Notes: generated by a model from the sequence alone, not told the origin. A DNA stretch of 7,997 bases from CAZMOK01 sp964567785 (GCA_964567785.1 CAZMOK010000097.1:1-7997), one strand, 5' to 3'; numbered from the stretch's first letter, positions 1-6,119 are shown. Translations and numbers: made by a program.

Positions 1-1013
1 AGGTAGTTGGGCTGGTTGGCCACGATCCCTGCCGGCATGCCGTTGAACTTGGCAAAGCCGGTGACCACGTTCATGGCATAGTCACGCTGTATCTCGAGGA
101 ATTCCCCATAGTCAACAATAGCATAGATAATGTCCTTTACATCGTAGGGTTTGTGGGGATCTTCGGGGATGATCTCGTTCAGGCCCTCCTCTTTCCGGTC
201 GATGGGGTCTTCACATTCCGAAACCGGCGGGTCTTCGAGGTTGTTCGAAGGCAGGTAGCTGAGGAGCTTGCGGATCAGCATCAGCCCTTCTTCTTCGGTT
301 TCCGAAATAAAATGCGTTACCCCCGATTTGGAACCGTGGACCTGGGCCCCGCCAAGGTCGTCGATAGAGATGTTTTCACCGGTGACCGTCCTGGTAACTT
401 TCGGACCGGTAACGAACATGTAGCTGTTCTCGCGGTTCATTACGATGAAGTCGGTGAGGGCGGGGGAGTAAACAGCGCCGCCTGCACAGGGCCCGAATAC
501 CGCTGATATCTGTGGTATCACTCCTGAGGCGAGAATGTTCCTTTCGAAGATCTCGGCATAGCCGGCAAGGCTTTTCACGCCTTCCTGGATGCGGGCCCCA
601 CCGCTGTCGTTAATGCCTATCAATGGCGCCCCGACTTTCATGGCCTGGTCCATGACCTTGCAGATCTTGAGGGCAAAGGTTTCGGAGAGCGAACCGCCGA
701 AAACGGTGAAATCCTGTGAAAATACATAGACCACCCTCCCGTCGATGGTCCCGTGGCCGGTGACCACGCCGTCGCCGAGGTATTTCTGTTTTTCGAGGCC
801 GAACTCGTGCGACCTGTGGGTCACGAACATGTCGTATTCCTCGAAACTGCCTTCGTCGAGCAGGATCTCAATCCTTTCTCTGGCTGTCAGCTTGCCTTTT
901 TCGTGTTGCGATGCAATCCTTTTCTCACCGCCGCCTTTGCGGGCTTCACCGCGCTTGTTCAACAGTTCCTGTATCTCCAGGTTCCGGTCGTGGATGAAAC
1001 GTTCGTTTGCCAT
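1..1013 (-). CDS. mmdA: Acyl-CoA carboxyltransferase subunit (methylmalonyl-CoA decarboxylase alpha / propionyl-CoA carboxylase beta), C-terminus missing
   Basis: This is the biotin-dependent carboxyltransferase that moves the carboxyl group between methylmalonyl-CoA and biotin, in the succinate-propionate pathway. The start is the ATG at 1013-1011. The frame stays open to the window edge, giving 337 residues that begin MANERFIHDR; the family usually has about 510-520, so roughly the last third lies outside. Visible motifs are GGSLSE (residues 106-111), DSGGARIQEG (136-145) and GPCAGGAVYSP (174-184), which form the acyl-CoA and oxyanion region of the N-terminal crotonase-like half. VTGENISIDDLGGAQVHG (210-227) marks the end of that half, and GIVANQPNY (329-337) the start of the biotin-side half. 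It lies 5 bases after the mce stop codon, so the two are very probably co-transcribed. Family assignment is firm. Whether it is the Na+-pumping decarboxylase subunit or propionyl-CoA carboxylase cannot be decided without the neighbours beyond position 1; the decarboxylase is common in fermentative Bacteroidota. Confidence 0.93.
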   Translation of the reverse strand, partial: MANERFIHDRNLEIQELLNKRGEARKGGGEKRIASQHEKGKLTARERIEILLDEGSFEEYDMFVTHRSHEFGLEKQKYLGDGVVTGHGTIDGRVVYVFSQDFTVFGGSLSETFALKICKVMDQAMKVGAPLIGINDSGGARIQEGVKSLAGYAEIFERNILASGVIPQISAVFGPCAGGAVYSPALTDFIVMNRENSYMFVTGPKVTRTVTGENISIDDLGGAQVHGSKSGVTHFISETEEEGLMLIRKLLSYLPSNNLEDPPVSECEDPIDRKEEGLNEIIPEDPHKPYDVKDIIYAIVDYGEFLEIQRDYAMNVVTGFAKFNGMPAGIVANQPNY

Positions 1014-1018
1014 TGGGC

Positions 1019-1432
1019 TCAGTCGTTTTTGTTTTCACATAATTCGGTAAGCACCCCGTGGGTTGATTTGGGATGTAGGAAGGCTATGTCGAGCCCTTCG
1101 GCCCCTTTCCTGGGCTTCTGGTCGATCAGGCGGATCCCTTTGGCTTCAATTTCTTTCAGCCCTTTTTCCAGCCCTTTCACGGCAAAGGCAATGTGGTGGA
1201 TGCCTTCACCGCGTTTTTCAATGTATTTGCCTATCGGTCCTTCCGGGTCGGTCGATTCCAGCAGTTCGATCTTGGTCTGGCCTACCAGGAAGAAGGCGGT
1301 CTTCACTTTCTGGTCTTTTACCTCTTCAATTCCGTAGCATTCCAGCCCGAGTACATCCTCGTAATATTTTATGCTCTCTTCAAGATCTTTTACTGCTATT
1401 CCAATGTGCTCAATATGAGAAGGTTTCATCAT
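1019..1432 (-). CDS. mce: Methylmalonyl-CoA epimerase
   Basis: A 137-residue single-domain protein of the vicinal oxygen chelate (glyoxalase) superfamily. It interconverts the (R) and (S) epimers of methylmalonyl-CoA, linking the B12-dependent mutase to the carboxyltransferase encoded next to it. The two beta-alpha-beta modules begin with HIEHIGIAVKDL (residues 6-17) and GIHHIAFAVKGL (77-88). The likely metal ligands are His9, His80 and Glu130 (in VLTELCE), with Glu56 (in TKIELLE) at the fourth ligand position. Length is typical for the family. Translation begins at one of two consecutive ATG codons (1432 or 1429). A TACCTTTG promoter element lies 26 bases upstream, and mmdA follows after 5 bases. 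The pairing with mmdA supports the epimerase assignment over other glyoxalase-fold enzymes. Confidence 0.95.
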   Translation of the reverse strand: MMKPSHIEHIGIAVKDLEESIKYYEDVLGLECYGIEEVKDQKVKTAFFLVGQTKIELLESTDPEGPIGKYIEKRGEGIHHIAFAVKGLEKGLKEIEAKGIRLIDQKPRKGAEGLDIAFLHPKSTHGVLTELCENKND

Positions 1433-1458
1433 CTTTTATCTTGTTGTTAATTATTTCA

Positions 1459-1466
1459 CAAAGGTA
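1459..1466 (-). promoter_or_regulatory. -7 promoter element for mce-mmdA
   Basis: On the minus strand the bases read TACCTTTG, a perfect match to the Bacteroidota -7 consensus TAnnTTTG. The element lies 26 bases before the mce start and directly touches the assembly gap, so its -33 partner would fall in the unread bases. Transcription would start a few bases downstream, leaving a short leader of roughly 20 bases. Confidence 0.7.
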
Positions 1467-1566
1467 NNNNNNNNNNNNNNNNNNNNNNNNNNNNNNNNNN
1501 NNNNNNNNNNNNNNNNNNNNNNNNNNNNNNNNNNNNNNNNNNNNNNNNNNNNNNNNNNNNNNNNNN
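1467..1566. other. Assembly gap of 100 N
   Basis: Exactly 100 undetermined bases, the conventional placeholder for a scaffold gap of unknown length. It separates two divergent transcription units and lies between their promoter elements. The true distance, and whether the sequences on either side are really adjacent, cannot be told from this window. Confidence 0.98.
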
Positions 1567-1597
1567 TTGCCTAATTCACAGTAAAACACTAACTTTG
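1567..1597 (+). promoter_or_regulatory. Promoter for prs-rplY (-33 / -7 type)
   Basis: TAACTTTG at 1590-1597 matches the Bacteroidota -7 consensus TAnnTTTG perfectly. A TTG at 1567-1569, directly after the gap, sits 20 bases upstream, the usual spacing for the -33 TTTG element; the first T would be the last unread base. The leader to the prs start would be under about 20 bases. Confidence 0.7.
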
Positions 1598-1619
1598 CGG
1601 GCAAAATCAAAAAGCCCTG

Positions 1620-2576
1620 ATGATGCCCGGAAAATTGGTCAAGATCTTTGCAGGCCGCACGTCAAAATACCTGGCCGAAAAAATCGCAGAAAGTTACGGT
1701 ACGGAACTGGGGAAAACCACCGTTACCGAGTTCTCCGACGGCGAATTCCAACCCTGCTTCGAGGAGAATATCCGGGGCCGGGATGTTTTTATCGTACAAT
1801 CAACGTTTCCACCTGCCGACAACCTCTTTGAATTGCTTATGATGGTGGATGCAGCCAGGAGGGCATCGGCCAAGAACATCGTAGCTGTGATCCCTTATTT
1901 CGGTTTCGCCAGGCAGGACAGGAAAGACAGGCCAAGGGTAACCATAGCGGCAAAGATGATCGCCAACCTGCTCACCTCTGCAGGTGTTAACAGGATCGTG
2001 ACCATCGACCTGCACGCCGACCAGATACAGGGCTTTTTCGATGTACCGGTGGATCACCTGTATGCTTCTTCGATCTTCATTCCATACATAAAATCGCTGA
2101 AGCTGAATAACCTCACCATGGCATCACCCGATACCGGAGGTACACGCCGTGCGGCAACCTACGCCAAGGTATTAGGTACCGACTTTGTGATCGGATACAA
2201 GCAAAGGGCAAAGCCCAACGAAGTGGAGAAGATGGCGCTGGTAGGTGAAGTGAAAGACAGGGACATCATACTGGTGGATGATATTATCGATACGGCGGGG
2301 TCTATTACCAAGGCTGCCGACATGATCATGGACAGGGGTGCGCGCAGTGTAAGGGCTGTAACCACCCATCCGGTTTTCTCGGGGAAGGCTTATGAAAGGC
2401 TGGAAGACTCCCCGTTCGAAGAGATCGTGGTGACCGATACTATCCCGTTGAAAGAACAACTGGACAAGATAACCGTTTTATCCACTGCCGATCTCTTTTC
2501 CGAAGTGATCAGGCGCGTGGAGAATTATAAGTCAATAAGCTCTCTTTTCAAGTTCAAAGACAAAGAGGGCGAATAA
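1620..2576 (+). CDS. prs: Ribose-phosphate pyrophosphokinase (PRPP synthetase)
   Basis: Makes 5-phosphoribosyl-1-pyrophosphate from ribose 5-phosphate and ATP in the cytoplasm, feeding purine, pyrimidine, NAD, histidine and tryptophan synthesis. At 318 residues it has normal length for a class I enzyme. Visible motifs are the N-terminal KIFAGRTSKYLAEKIAE (residues 8-24), FSDGE (38-42), the ATP-site segment RQDRKDRPR (98-106), DLHADQIQGFF (130-140) with the catalytic His132, and the PRPP-binding loop VDDIIDTAGS (219-228). The flexible catalytic loop around residues 194-203 reads KQRAKPNEVE, somewhat different from the common KRR form. The segment SPDTGGTRRA (169-178) replaces the common SPDxGGxxRA consensus only at variable positions. 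Two ATG codons in tandem (1620 and 1623) could start translation; neither has a clear Shine-Dalgarno. The gene leads a prs-rplY unit. Confidence 0.97.
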   Translation: MMPGKLVKIFAGRTSKYLAEKIAESYGTELGKTTVTEFSDGEFQPCFEENIRGRDVFIVQSTFPPADNLFELLMMVDAARRASAKNIVAVIPYFGFARQDRKDRPRVTIAAKMIANLLTSAGVNRIVTIDLHADQIQGFFDVPVDHLYASSIFIPYIKSLKLNNLTMASPDTGGTRRAATYAKVLGTDFVIGYKQRAKPNEVEKMALVGEVKDRDIILVDDIIDTAGSITKAADMIMDRGARSVRAVTTHPVFSGKAYERLEDSPFEEIVVTDTIPLKEQLDKITVLSTADLFSEVIRRVENYKSISSLFKFKDKEGE

Positions 2577-2603
2577 TCATTCATAAATTAAAATCCTAAA
2601 CCC

Positions 2604-3278
2604 ATGAAAACAGTATCTATGAGCGGCTCTCCCCGCGAGAGCGTAGGGAAAAAAGATGCTAAAAGGCAGCGGGCAGCGGGCAAAGTCCCCTGTGTGCTTT
2701 ACGGGGGTAAGGAGCAGATCCATTTCTCGGTTGACGAAATAGAAATGAAGAAATTGCTTTTTAACCCTGAAACATACTTCATCGAAATGGACATCGATGG
2801 AAAGAAGTACAATTGCATCCTGAAAGACGTGCAGTACCATCCGGTAAGCGACCTTACGCTGCACGCCGATTTCCTTGAATTTGAAAAAGACAAGCCGCTG
2901 GTTATTAGCGTTCCGGTCAAACTGAAAGGAACAGCGCCCGGTATTGTTGCCGGAGGGGTCCTTGTGAAAAAGTTCAGGAAGCTTCCTATCAAAGCACTGC
3001 CCGGCGAGATGCCCGAATACATCGAGATCGACATAAGCAATCTTGAGATCGGTGATAAGATCCATATCAGTGAACTTGACCAGGAGAAATACGAGATCAT
3101 GGAAGCCAAAGAGCGCTTCGTGATTGGCGTACTTACTACGCGTCTTGCTGCCGTAACACCTGTTGGTGAAGAAGAAGAAGAGCTTGAAGAAGGTGAAGAA
3201 GGCGAAGAAGGCGAAGTTGCTGAAGGCGAAGCCGGCGAAGGCGCTGCTGAAGGCGGTGAAGAGAAGAAAGAAGAGTAA
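2604..3278 (+). CDS. rplY: 50S ribosomal protein L25 / general stress protein Ctc, with acidic tail
   Basis: Binds 5S rRNA in the large ribosomal subunit. The long (Ctc or TL5) form has two domains, and both are visible. The N-terminal L25 domain occupies residues 1-95 (SGSPRESVGKKDAKRQR near the start, then VPCVLYGG, CILKDVQYHP and LHADFLEF). The C-terminal beta domain runs from about 96 to 185 (VPVKLKGTAPGIVAGGVL, LPGEMPEYIEIDISNLEIGD). Residues 188-224 form a Glu/Gly/Ala tail, common in long L25 proteins but variable in length. The gene begins 27 bases after the prs stop with no promoter between them, so it is probably co-transcribed with prs, as in other bacteria where prs and ctc are adjacent. 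A strong terminator follows. Confidence 0.96.
   Translation: MKTVSMSGSPRESVGKKDAKRQRAAGKVPCVLYGGKEQIHFSVDEIEMKKLLFNPETYFIEMDIDGKKYNCILKDVQYHPVSDLTLHADFLEFEKDKPLVISVPVKLKGTAPGIVAGGVLVKKFRKLPIKALPGEMPEYIEIDISNLEIGDKIHISELDQEKYEIMEAKERFVIGVLTTRLAAVTPVGEEEEELEEGEEGEEGEVAEGEAGEGAAEGGEEKKEE
3186..3212 (+). repeat. 9-bp tandem repeat inside the rplY acidic tail
   Basis: Three head-to-tail copies of GAAGAAGGY encode Glu-Glu-Gly three times. Further partial GAAGGCGAA copies continue to about 3240. The unit length is a multiple of three, so gain or loss of copies would keep the frame and only change tail length. Confidence 0.85.
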
Positions 3279-3311
3279 AATAAAAGCTGAATCTATACCC
3301 CACCCCCTCAT

Positions 3312-3346
3312 TCCCCCTCCCCAACAAGGGAGGGGGATGTTTTTTT
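3312..3346 (+). terminator. Intrinsic terminator of prs-rplY
   Basis: A perfect 10-bp GC-rich stem (TCCCCCTCCC at 3312-3321 pairing with 3328-3337) closes a 6-base loop, CAACAA. It is followed by TG and a run of seven T (3340-3346). It lies 33 bases after the rplY stop. There is no T-run on the other side of the stem, so it should act only for plus-strand transcripts. Its T-run overlaps the stop codon of the convergent pth gene. Confidence 0.88.
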
Positions 3347-3905
3347 ATTTGTTAAAAAAATTCATTGTCCTATGGATCCCGATCGTGCCAAAGGATTTGA
3401 TCATTTCCACGGCCCGGTCCAAAGCAGGATTGACAATTTCCATCTCACTATCTGAAAACTCACTAAGCACAAAATCTACCTGGTAGCCCTGGTGGAACTC
3501 ATCTCCTATTCCGATCCTTAAACGTGGAAAAATCTGTGTTCCAAGCTGCTCTATTATATTTATAAGCCCATTATGGCCACCATCACCACCTTTTGCCCGC
3601 ATGCGGAGTGTTCCTAACGGTAAAGCGATATCATCCACTGCAACCAGGATCCGCTCTGTTTCAATCTTTTCCTTTTTCATCCAGTACCTTACTGCATTAC
3701 CACTCAGGTTCATGAATGTTGTCGGTTTGAGAAGTATAAAATTCCTGCCTTTGAATTTAACTTCAGCCCTCCAGGCGTATCTTTTGGATTTCCATTCAGC
3801 CTCTGCTTCTGCTGCCATTCGGTCTACTACCATGAATCCGGCATTATGCCTGGTTTTAGCATACTCCGGACCGATATTTCCAAGACCAAAGATGAGGTAT
3901 TTCAT
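3345..3905 (-). CDS. pth: Peptidyl-tRNA hydrolase
   Basis: Releases peptides from prematurely dissociated peptidyl-tRNA, recycling tRNA in the cytoplasm. The protein is 186 residues from the ATG at 3905-3903; the frame extends upstream to 3950, but the family begins at MKYLIFGLGNIG, so the inner start is chosen. The active-site residues are in place: Asn10 (GLGN), catalytic His20 (TRHNAGF), Asn66 (TFMNLSG), Asp91/Asp92 (VAVDDIALPLG) and Asn112 (GGHNGL). Length is normal. The gene converges on rplY, whereas in many bacteria it follows rplY on the same strand. Its stop codon (TAA at 3347-3345) lies in the T-run of the rplY terminator. Upstream of it is the long repeat-rich spacer. Confidence 0.96.
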   Translation of the reverse strand: MKYLIFGLGNIGPEYAKTRHNAGFMVVDRMAAEAEAEWKSKRYAWRAEVKFKGRNFILLKPTTFMNLSGNAVRYWMKKEKIETERILVAVDDIALPLGTLRMRAKGGDGGHNGLINIIEQLGTQIFPRLRIGIGDEFHQGYQVDFVLSEFSDSEMEIVNPALDRAVEMIKSFGTIGIHRTMNFFNK

Positions 3906-3947
3906 AAAAGTTGAATATTGAAATCCGAATGCTGAAATCTCTATTAT

Positions 3948-3955
3948 CAAAGATT
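3948..3955 (-). promoter_or_regulatory. Possible -7 element for pth
   Basis: The minus strand reads AATCTTTG, one mismatch from TAnnTTTG, 42 bases before the pth start. No clear -33 element is visible about 20 bases upstream (only a T-rich stretch). The long repeat spacer separates pth from glyS, so pth probably needs its own promoter, but this site is weak. Confidence 0.3.
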
Positions 3956-4031
3956 TACTATTGCGATATTAATAAAAACATTTGTTTCGTAATGTTTTCA
4001 CAAGAAATTCCTGTCGCCTATGTCTGAAACT

Positions 4032-4067
4032 GTGAAGGGTGAAGTGAAAAATAGGTACTGGGTACTG
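4032..4067 (+). repeat. Two heptamer pairs: GTGAAGR x2 and GGTACTG x2
   Basis: GTGAAGG and GTGAAGT lie head to tail at 4032-4045. After an 8-base A-rich spacer, two exact copies of GGTACTG follow at 4054-4067. Both pairs have a 7-bp unit but unrelated sequence. Confidence 0.7.
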
Positions 4068-4098
4068 CGTTTAAATTCTAAATTTCTGAGCTTCTCTG

Positions 4099-4114
4099 CC
4101 CCTCCGCCCCTCCG
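4099..4114 (+). repeat. Octamer CCCCTCCG x2
   Basis: Two exact head-to-tail copies. Directly outside, CTCTGC (4094-4099) and GCAGAG (4125-4130) could pair around it, linking this piece to the CAGAG array that follows. Confidence 0.6.
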
Positions 4115-4120
4115 CTTTTT

Positions 4121-4161
4121 AACCGCAGAGGTAACAGAGAAGGCACAGAGAACACAGAGAA
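4121..4161 (+). repeat. CAGAG array, about 10-bp period
   Basis: CAGAG occurs at 4126, 4135, 4146 and 4155, spaced 9, 11 and 9 bases, each in a context like (C/A)(G/A)CAGAGRA. From memory, purine-rich repeats of this look are scattered through many Bacteroidota and other environmental genomes; no search was possible here. Confidence 0.65.
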
Positions 4162-4193
4162 ATCCCCATACCAAGAAAAAACCCCAAATCCCA

Positions 4194-4208
4194 TCCGCCT
4201 GAGGCGGA
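4194..4208. repeat. 15-bp palindrome TCCGCCTGAGGCGGA
   Basis: Perfect inverted repeat with 7-base arms around one central G; as a hairpin it has a 6-bp stem and 3-base loop. No T-run follows at the right distance on either strand, so it is not a convincing terminator. A 13/15 identical copy lies at 4454-4468. Confidence 0.75.
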
Positions 4209-4300
4209 CCAAACAAACCCCAAAAGTCAAATCACAAAAACCAAACTCAATAAAACTCTAATTCTTTAACCCTTTATTTTAACGGATTAACCCAGAACCA

Positions 4301-4314
4301 ACTGCCGACTGCCA
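4301..4314 (+). repeat. Heptamer ACTGCCR x2
   Basis: ACTGCCG and ACTGCCA head to tail, followed by the start of a third copy (ACT). Another 7-bp unit with its own sequence. Confidence 0.6.
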
Positions 4315-4328
4315 ACTTATTAGTTTCT

Positions 4329-4400
4329 CGCTTTGCGCTTAGCGCTTTGCGATTGAGTTTCTCGCAAAATCCGCAAAGTTCTCCCGCAAATTTCCGCAAA
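4329..4400. repeat. Inverted CGCTTTGCG / CGCAAA cluster
   Basis: CGCTTTGCG occurs at 4329-4337 and 4343-4351, separated by the tail of an 11-base palindrome (GCGCTTAGCGC, 4335-4345). It is followed by four CGCAAA copies at 4363, 4372, 4385 and 4395 (spacings 9, 13, 10). The two halves are complementary and could fold on each other. Confidence 0.6.
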
Positions 4401-4402
4401 GA

Positions 4403-4437
4403 GCACCCCGCACCCCATACCTCGTACCCCGCACCAA
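4403..4437 (+). repeat. Heptamer array RYACCCC, five units
   Basis: Five consecutive 7-base units. The first two are GCACCCC, the third is a degenerate ATACCTC, the fourth GTACCCC, and the last keeps only GCACC. The reverse complement shares the GGTAC core with the GGTACTG pair at 4054, so the two may be related and inverted. Confidence 0.7.
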
Positions 4438-4449
4438 ATTCATAGAACG

Positions 4450-4502
4450 CGGATCCTCCTGCGGCGGACACAGTAAAACGGATACAGCGGATTTCCGCGG
4501 AT
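4450..4502 (+). repeat. CGGAT array, about 10-bp period, interrupted by a palindrome
   Basis: CGGAT occurs at 4450, 4479, 4488 and 4498. The last three are spaced 9 and 10 bases. The larger first interval contains the second copy of the 15-bp palindrome, which looks inserted between units. Confidence 0.65.
4454..4468. repeat. Degenerate copy of the 15-bp palindrome
   Basis: TCCTCCTGCGGCGGA matches the palindrome at 4194-4208 at 13 of 15 positions. One change breaks one of the six stem pairs, and the other is in the loop. Confidence 0.65.
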
Positions 4503-4537
4503 TAATTCAAAATTTAGAATTCATCTCAACACTCAAC

Positions 4538-4561
4538 TCCCGTTTCACTCCGTTCACGGGA
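4538..4561 (-). repeat. Hairpin 10 bases past the glyS stop
   Basis: TCCCGT (4538-4543) pairs with ACGGGA (4556-4561) around a 12-base loop. It starts 10 bases after the glyS stop codon in the direction of transcription. No T-run follows, so it is at best a transcript-end stabiliser. Its look, including the adjoining GCGAAGCGG, is that of a dispersed repeat. Confidence 0.5.
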
Positions 4562-4571
4562 TTCCGCTTCG

Positions 4572-6101
4572 CTACATCTCAAATCTTCTTAGCCTTTTCC
4601 CAATCACTTCATGCAACTTCTCGACCGGTATGCGGTCCTGGGCCATGGAATCGCGTTCGCGGATGGTGACGGTGTTGTCTTCGAGGGTCTGGTGGTCTAC
4701 GGTGATGCAATAGGGTGTTCCAATGGCATCCTGGCGGCGGTAGCGCTTGCCGATCGAATCTTTCTCCTCATAGTAGCACATATAATCGTACTTGAGGCTG
4801 TTGAAGATCTCCAGGGCTTTCTCCGGCAGGCCGTCCTTCTTGACCAGCGGCAGTACGGCTGCTTTTATGGGCGCCAGGAACGGCGGGATCTTCATGACCA
4901 CGCGCTCTGAACCGTCTTCCAGCTTTTCTTCGGTATAAGCATAAGAAAGCACAGCCAGGAAAGTGCGGTCGAGTCCAATGGAGGTCTCCACCACATAGGG
5001 TACATAACTTTCATTCAGTTCCGGGTCGAAATACTGGATCTTCCTGCCCGATTCGGTCTGATGGGCTGAAAGGTCGAAATTAGTCCTGGAATGTATCCCT
5101 TCCAGTTCCTTAAAGCCTATAGGGAAGTTAAATTCTATGTCGAAGGCGGCCTGGGCGTAGTGGGCCAGCTTGTCGTGCTCGTGGAACCTGAAATGCTCTT
5201 CGGGTATACCCATGTTGAGGTGCCAGTCCATGCGCTGTTTTTTCCAGTACTCAAACCACTCGTCCTCGGTACCGGGCCTGATGAAGAACTGCATCTCCAT
5301 CTGCTCGAACTCGCGCATGCGGAACACGAACTGCCTGGCCACGATCTCGTTCCTGAAAGCTTTTCCTATCTGGGCAATGCCGAACGGAAGTTTCATCCTA
5401 CCTGTTTTCTGCACATTCAGGTAATTCACGAAGATCCCCTGGGCTGTTTCGGGCCTGAGGAATATTTTATTGGCGCCTTCGGTGAGCGAGCCCATCTGGG
5501 TGGAGAACATCAGGTTGAACTGCCGTACGTCGGTCCATTCCTTGCTTCCTGAAATGGGACAGGCAATGCCAAGGTCTTCGATAAGCTGCCTGATATCGGG
5601 AAGGTTCTCGTCGTCGAGGGCTTTATAGAGCCTGCCCTTGATCTCGTCGATCTTCTTTTTGTTGTCGAGGACCCGCTGGTTTGTGGTTACGAACTGCTCT
5701 TCGTCGAAATCGTCACCGAAACGCTTTTTTGCCTTATCGATCTCTTTTTGGATCTTCCCTTCTATCTTTTCAATGTGATCTTCAACAAGCACATCGGCTC
5801 TGTAACGTTTTTTTGAGGTTTTGTTGTCGATCATGGGATCGTTGAAGGCGTCAACGTGTCCCGAGGCCTTCCAGACCCTTGGGTGCATGAAGATGGCGGC
5901 ATCGATCCCGAGGATGTTTTCGTGGAACTGGACCATCTCTTTCCACCAGTAGTCCTTTATGTTGTTTTTAAGTTCGGAGCCGTATTGCCCGTAGTCATAA
6001 ACGGCGCTGAGGCCGTCATAAATTTCACTCGACTGGAAAACAAACCCATACTCTTTGGCGTGGGCGATTATCTTTTTCAGAAGGTCGTCGTTGTTAGCCA
6101 T
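4572..6101 (-). CDS. glyS: Glycine--tRNA ligase, dimeric type
   Basis: Charges tRNA-Gly with glycine in the cytoplasm. At 509 residues it has the normal length for the single-chain alpha2 bacterial/eukaryotic type (also called glyQS), not the alpha2-beta2 type. The class II core is visible: an N-terminal YGFVFQSSEIYDGLSAVYDYG (residues 18-38), RPETAQGIFVNY (216-227), motif 2 FRNEIVARQF and FRMREFEQMEMQFF (249-273), the glycine-site region IHSRTNFDLSAH (336-347) and motif 3 VVETSIGLDRTFLAVL (370-385). The anticodon-binding domain starts near PPFLAPIKAAVLPL (406-419). Residues 104-178 form a charged, mostly helical insertion between the core motifs. The start at 6101 gives MANNDDLLKK. It lies 18 bases after the stop of the M48 protease gene with no promoter between, so the two are probably co-transcribed. 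Confidence 0.97.
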   Translation of the reverse strand: MANNDDLLKKIIAHAKEYGFVFQSSEIYDGLSAVYDYGQYGSELKNNIKDYWWKEMVQFHENILGIDAAIFMHPRVWKASGHVDAFNDPMIDNKTSKKRYRADVLVEDHIEKIEGKIQKEIDKAKKRFGDDFDEEQFVTTNQRVLDNKKKIDEIKGRLYKALDDENLPDIRQLIEDLGIACPISGSKEWTDVRQFNLMFSTQMGSLTEGANKIFLRPETAQGIFVNYLNVQKTGRMKLPFGIAQIGKAFRNEIVARQFVFRMREFEQMEMQFFIRPGTEDEWFEYWKKQRMDWHLNMGIPEEHFRFHEHDKLAHYAQAAFDIEFNFPIGFKELEGIHSRTNFDLSAHQTESGRKIQYFDPELNESYVPYVVETSIGLDRTFLAVLSYAYTEEKLEDGSERVVMKIPPFLAPIKAAVLPLVKKDGLPEKALEIFNSLKYDYMCYYEEKDSIGKRYRRQDAIGTPYCITVDHQTLEDNTVTIRERDSMAQDRIPVEKLHEVIGKRLRRFEM

Positions 6102-6119
6102 TTACTATAATCTGTAAGG

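Larger units (their letters stand above)
3906..4571. other. Gene-free spacer of short repeat arrays and palindromes
   Basis: These 666 bases lie between glyS and pth, both read leftward. I see no credible gene: the open frames of 60-72 codons here merely translate the repeats and show no family resemblance or codon pattern. From about 4030 to the glyS stop it is a patchwork of unrelated short tandem repeats with 7-8 bp or about 10 bp units, plus hairpin-forming palindromes, separated by plain AT-rich sequence. The individual pieces are listed separately. The first 120 bases (3906-4028) are AT-rich and should hold the pth promoter. Confidence 0.8.

Noticed and set aside
153..506. Plus-strand open frames opposite mmdA and mce (153-506, 745-1337)
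   Set aside because: The minus strand encodes well-conserved enzymes across the same bases; these are shadows.
1410..1610. Open frames that span the N gap
   Set aside because: They are continuous only because unread bases are treated as unknown residues.
2577..3311. 244-codon minus-strand open frame opposite rplY
   Set aside because: Antisense shadow of rplY; Phe/Leu-rich product arising from the Glu/Lys-rich coding strand.
3998..4216. 72-codon minus-strand open frame (MFGPPQADG...)
   Set aside because: It translates the CAGAG, CCCCTCCG and palindrome repeats; low-complexity product, no family resemblance and no promoter or start context.
4274..4471. 65-codon minus-strand open frame in the spacer
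   Set aside because: It runs through the CGCAAA and RYACCCC arrays, and its composition simply reflects the repeats.
4538..4561. Intrinsic terminator for glyS
   Set aside because: The stem is only 6 bp with a 12-base loop, and no T-run follows in the direction of glyS transcription.
5091..5552. Plus-strand open frames opposite glyS
   Set aside because: Antisense to a full-length conserved synthetase; no independent support.
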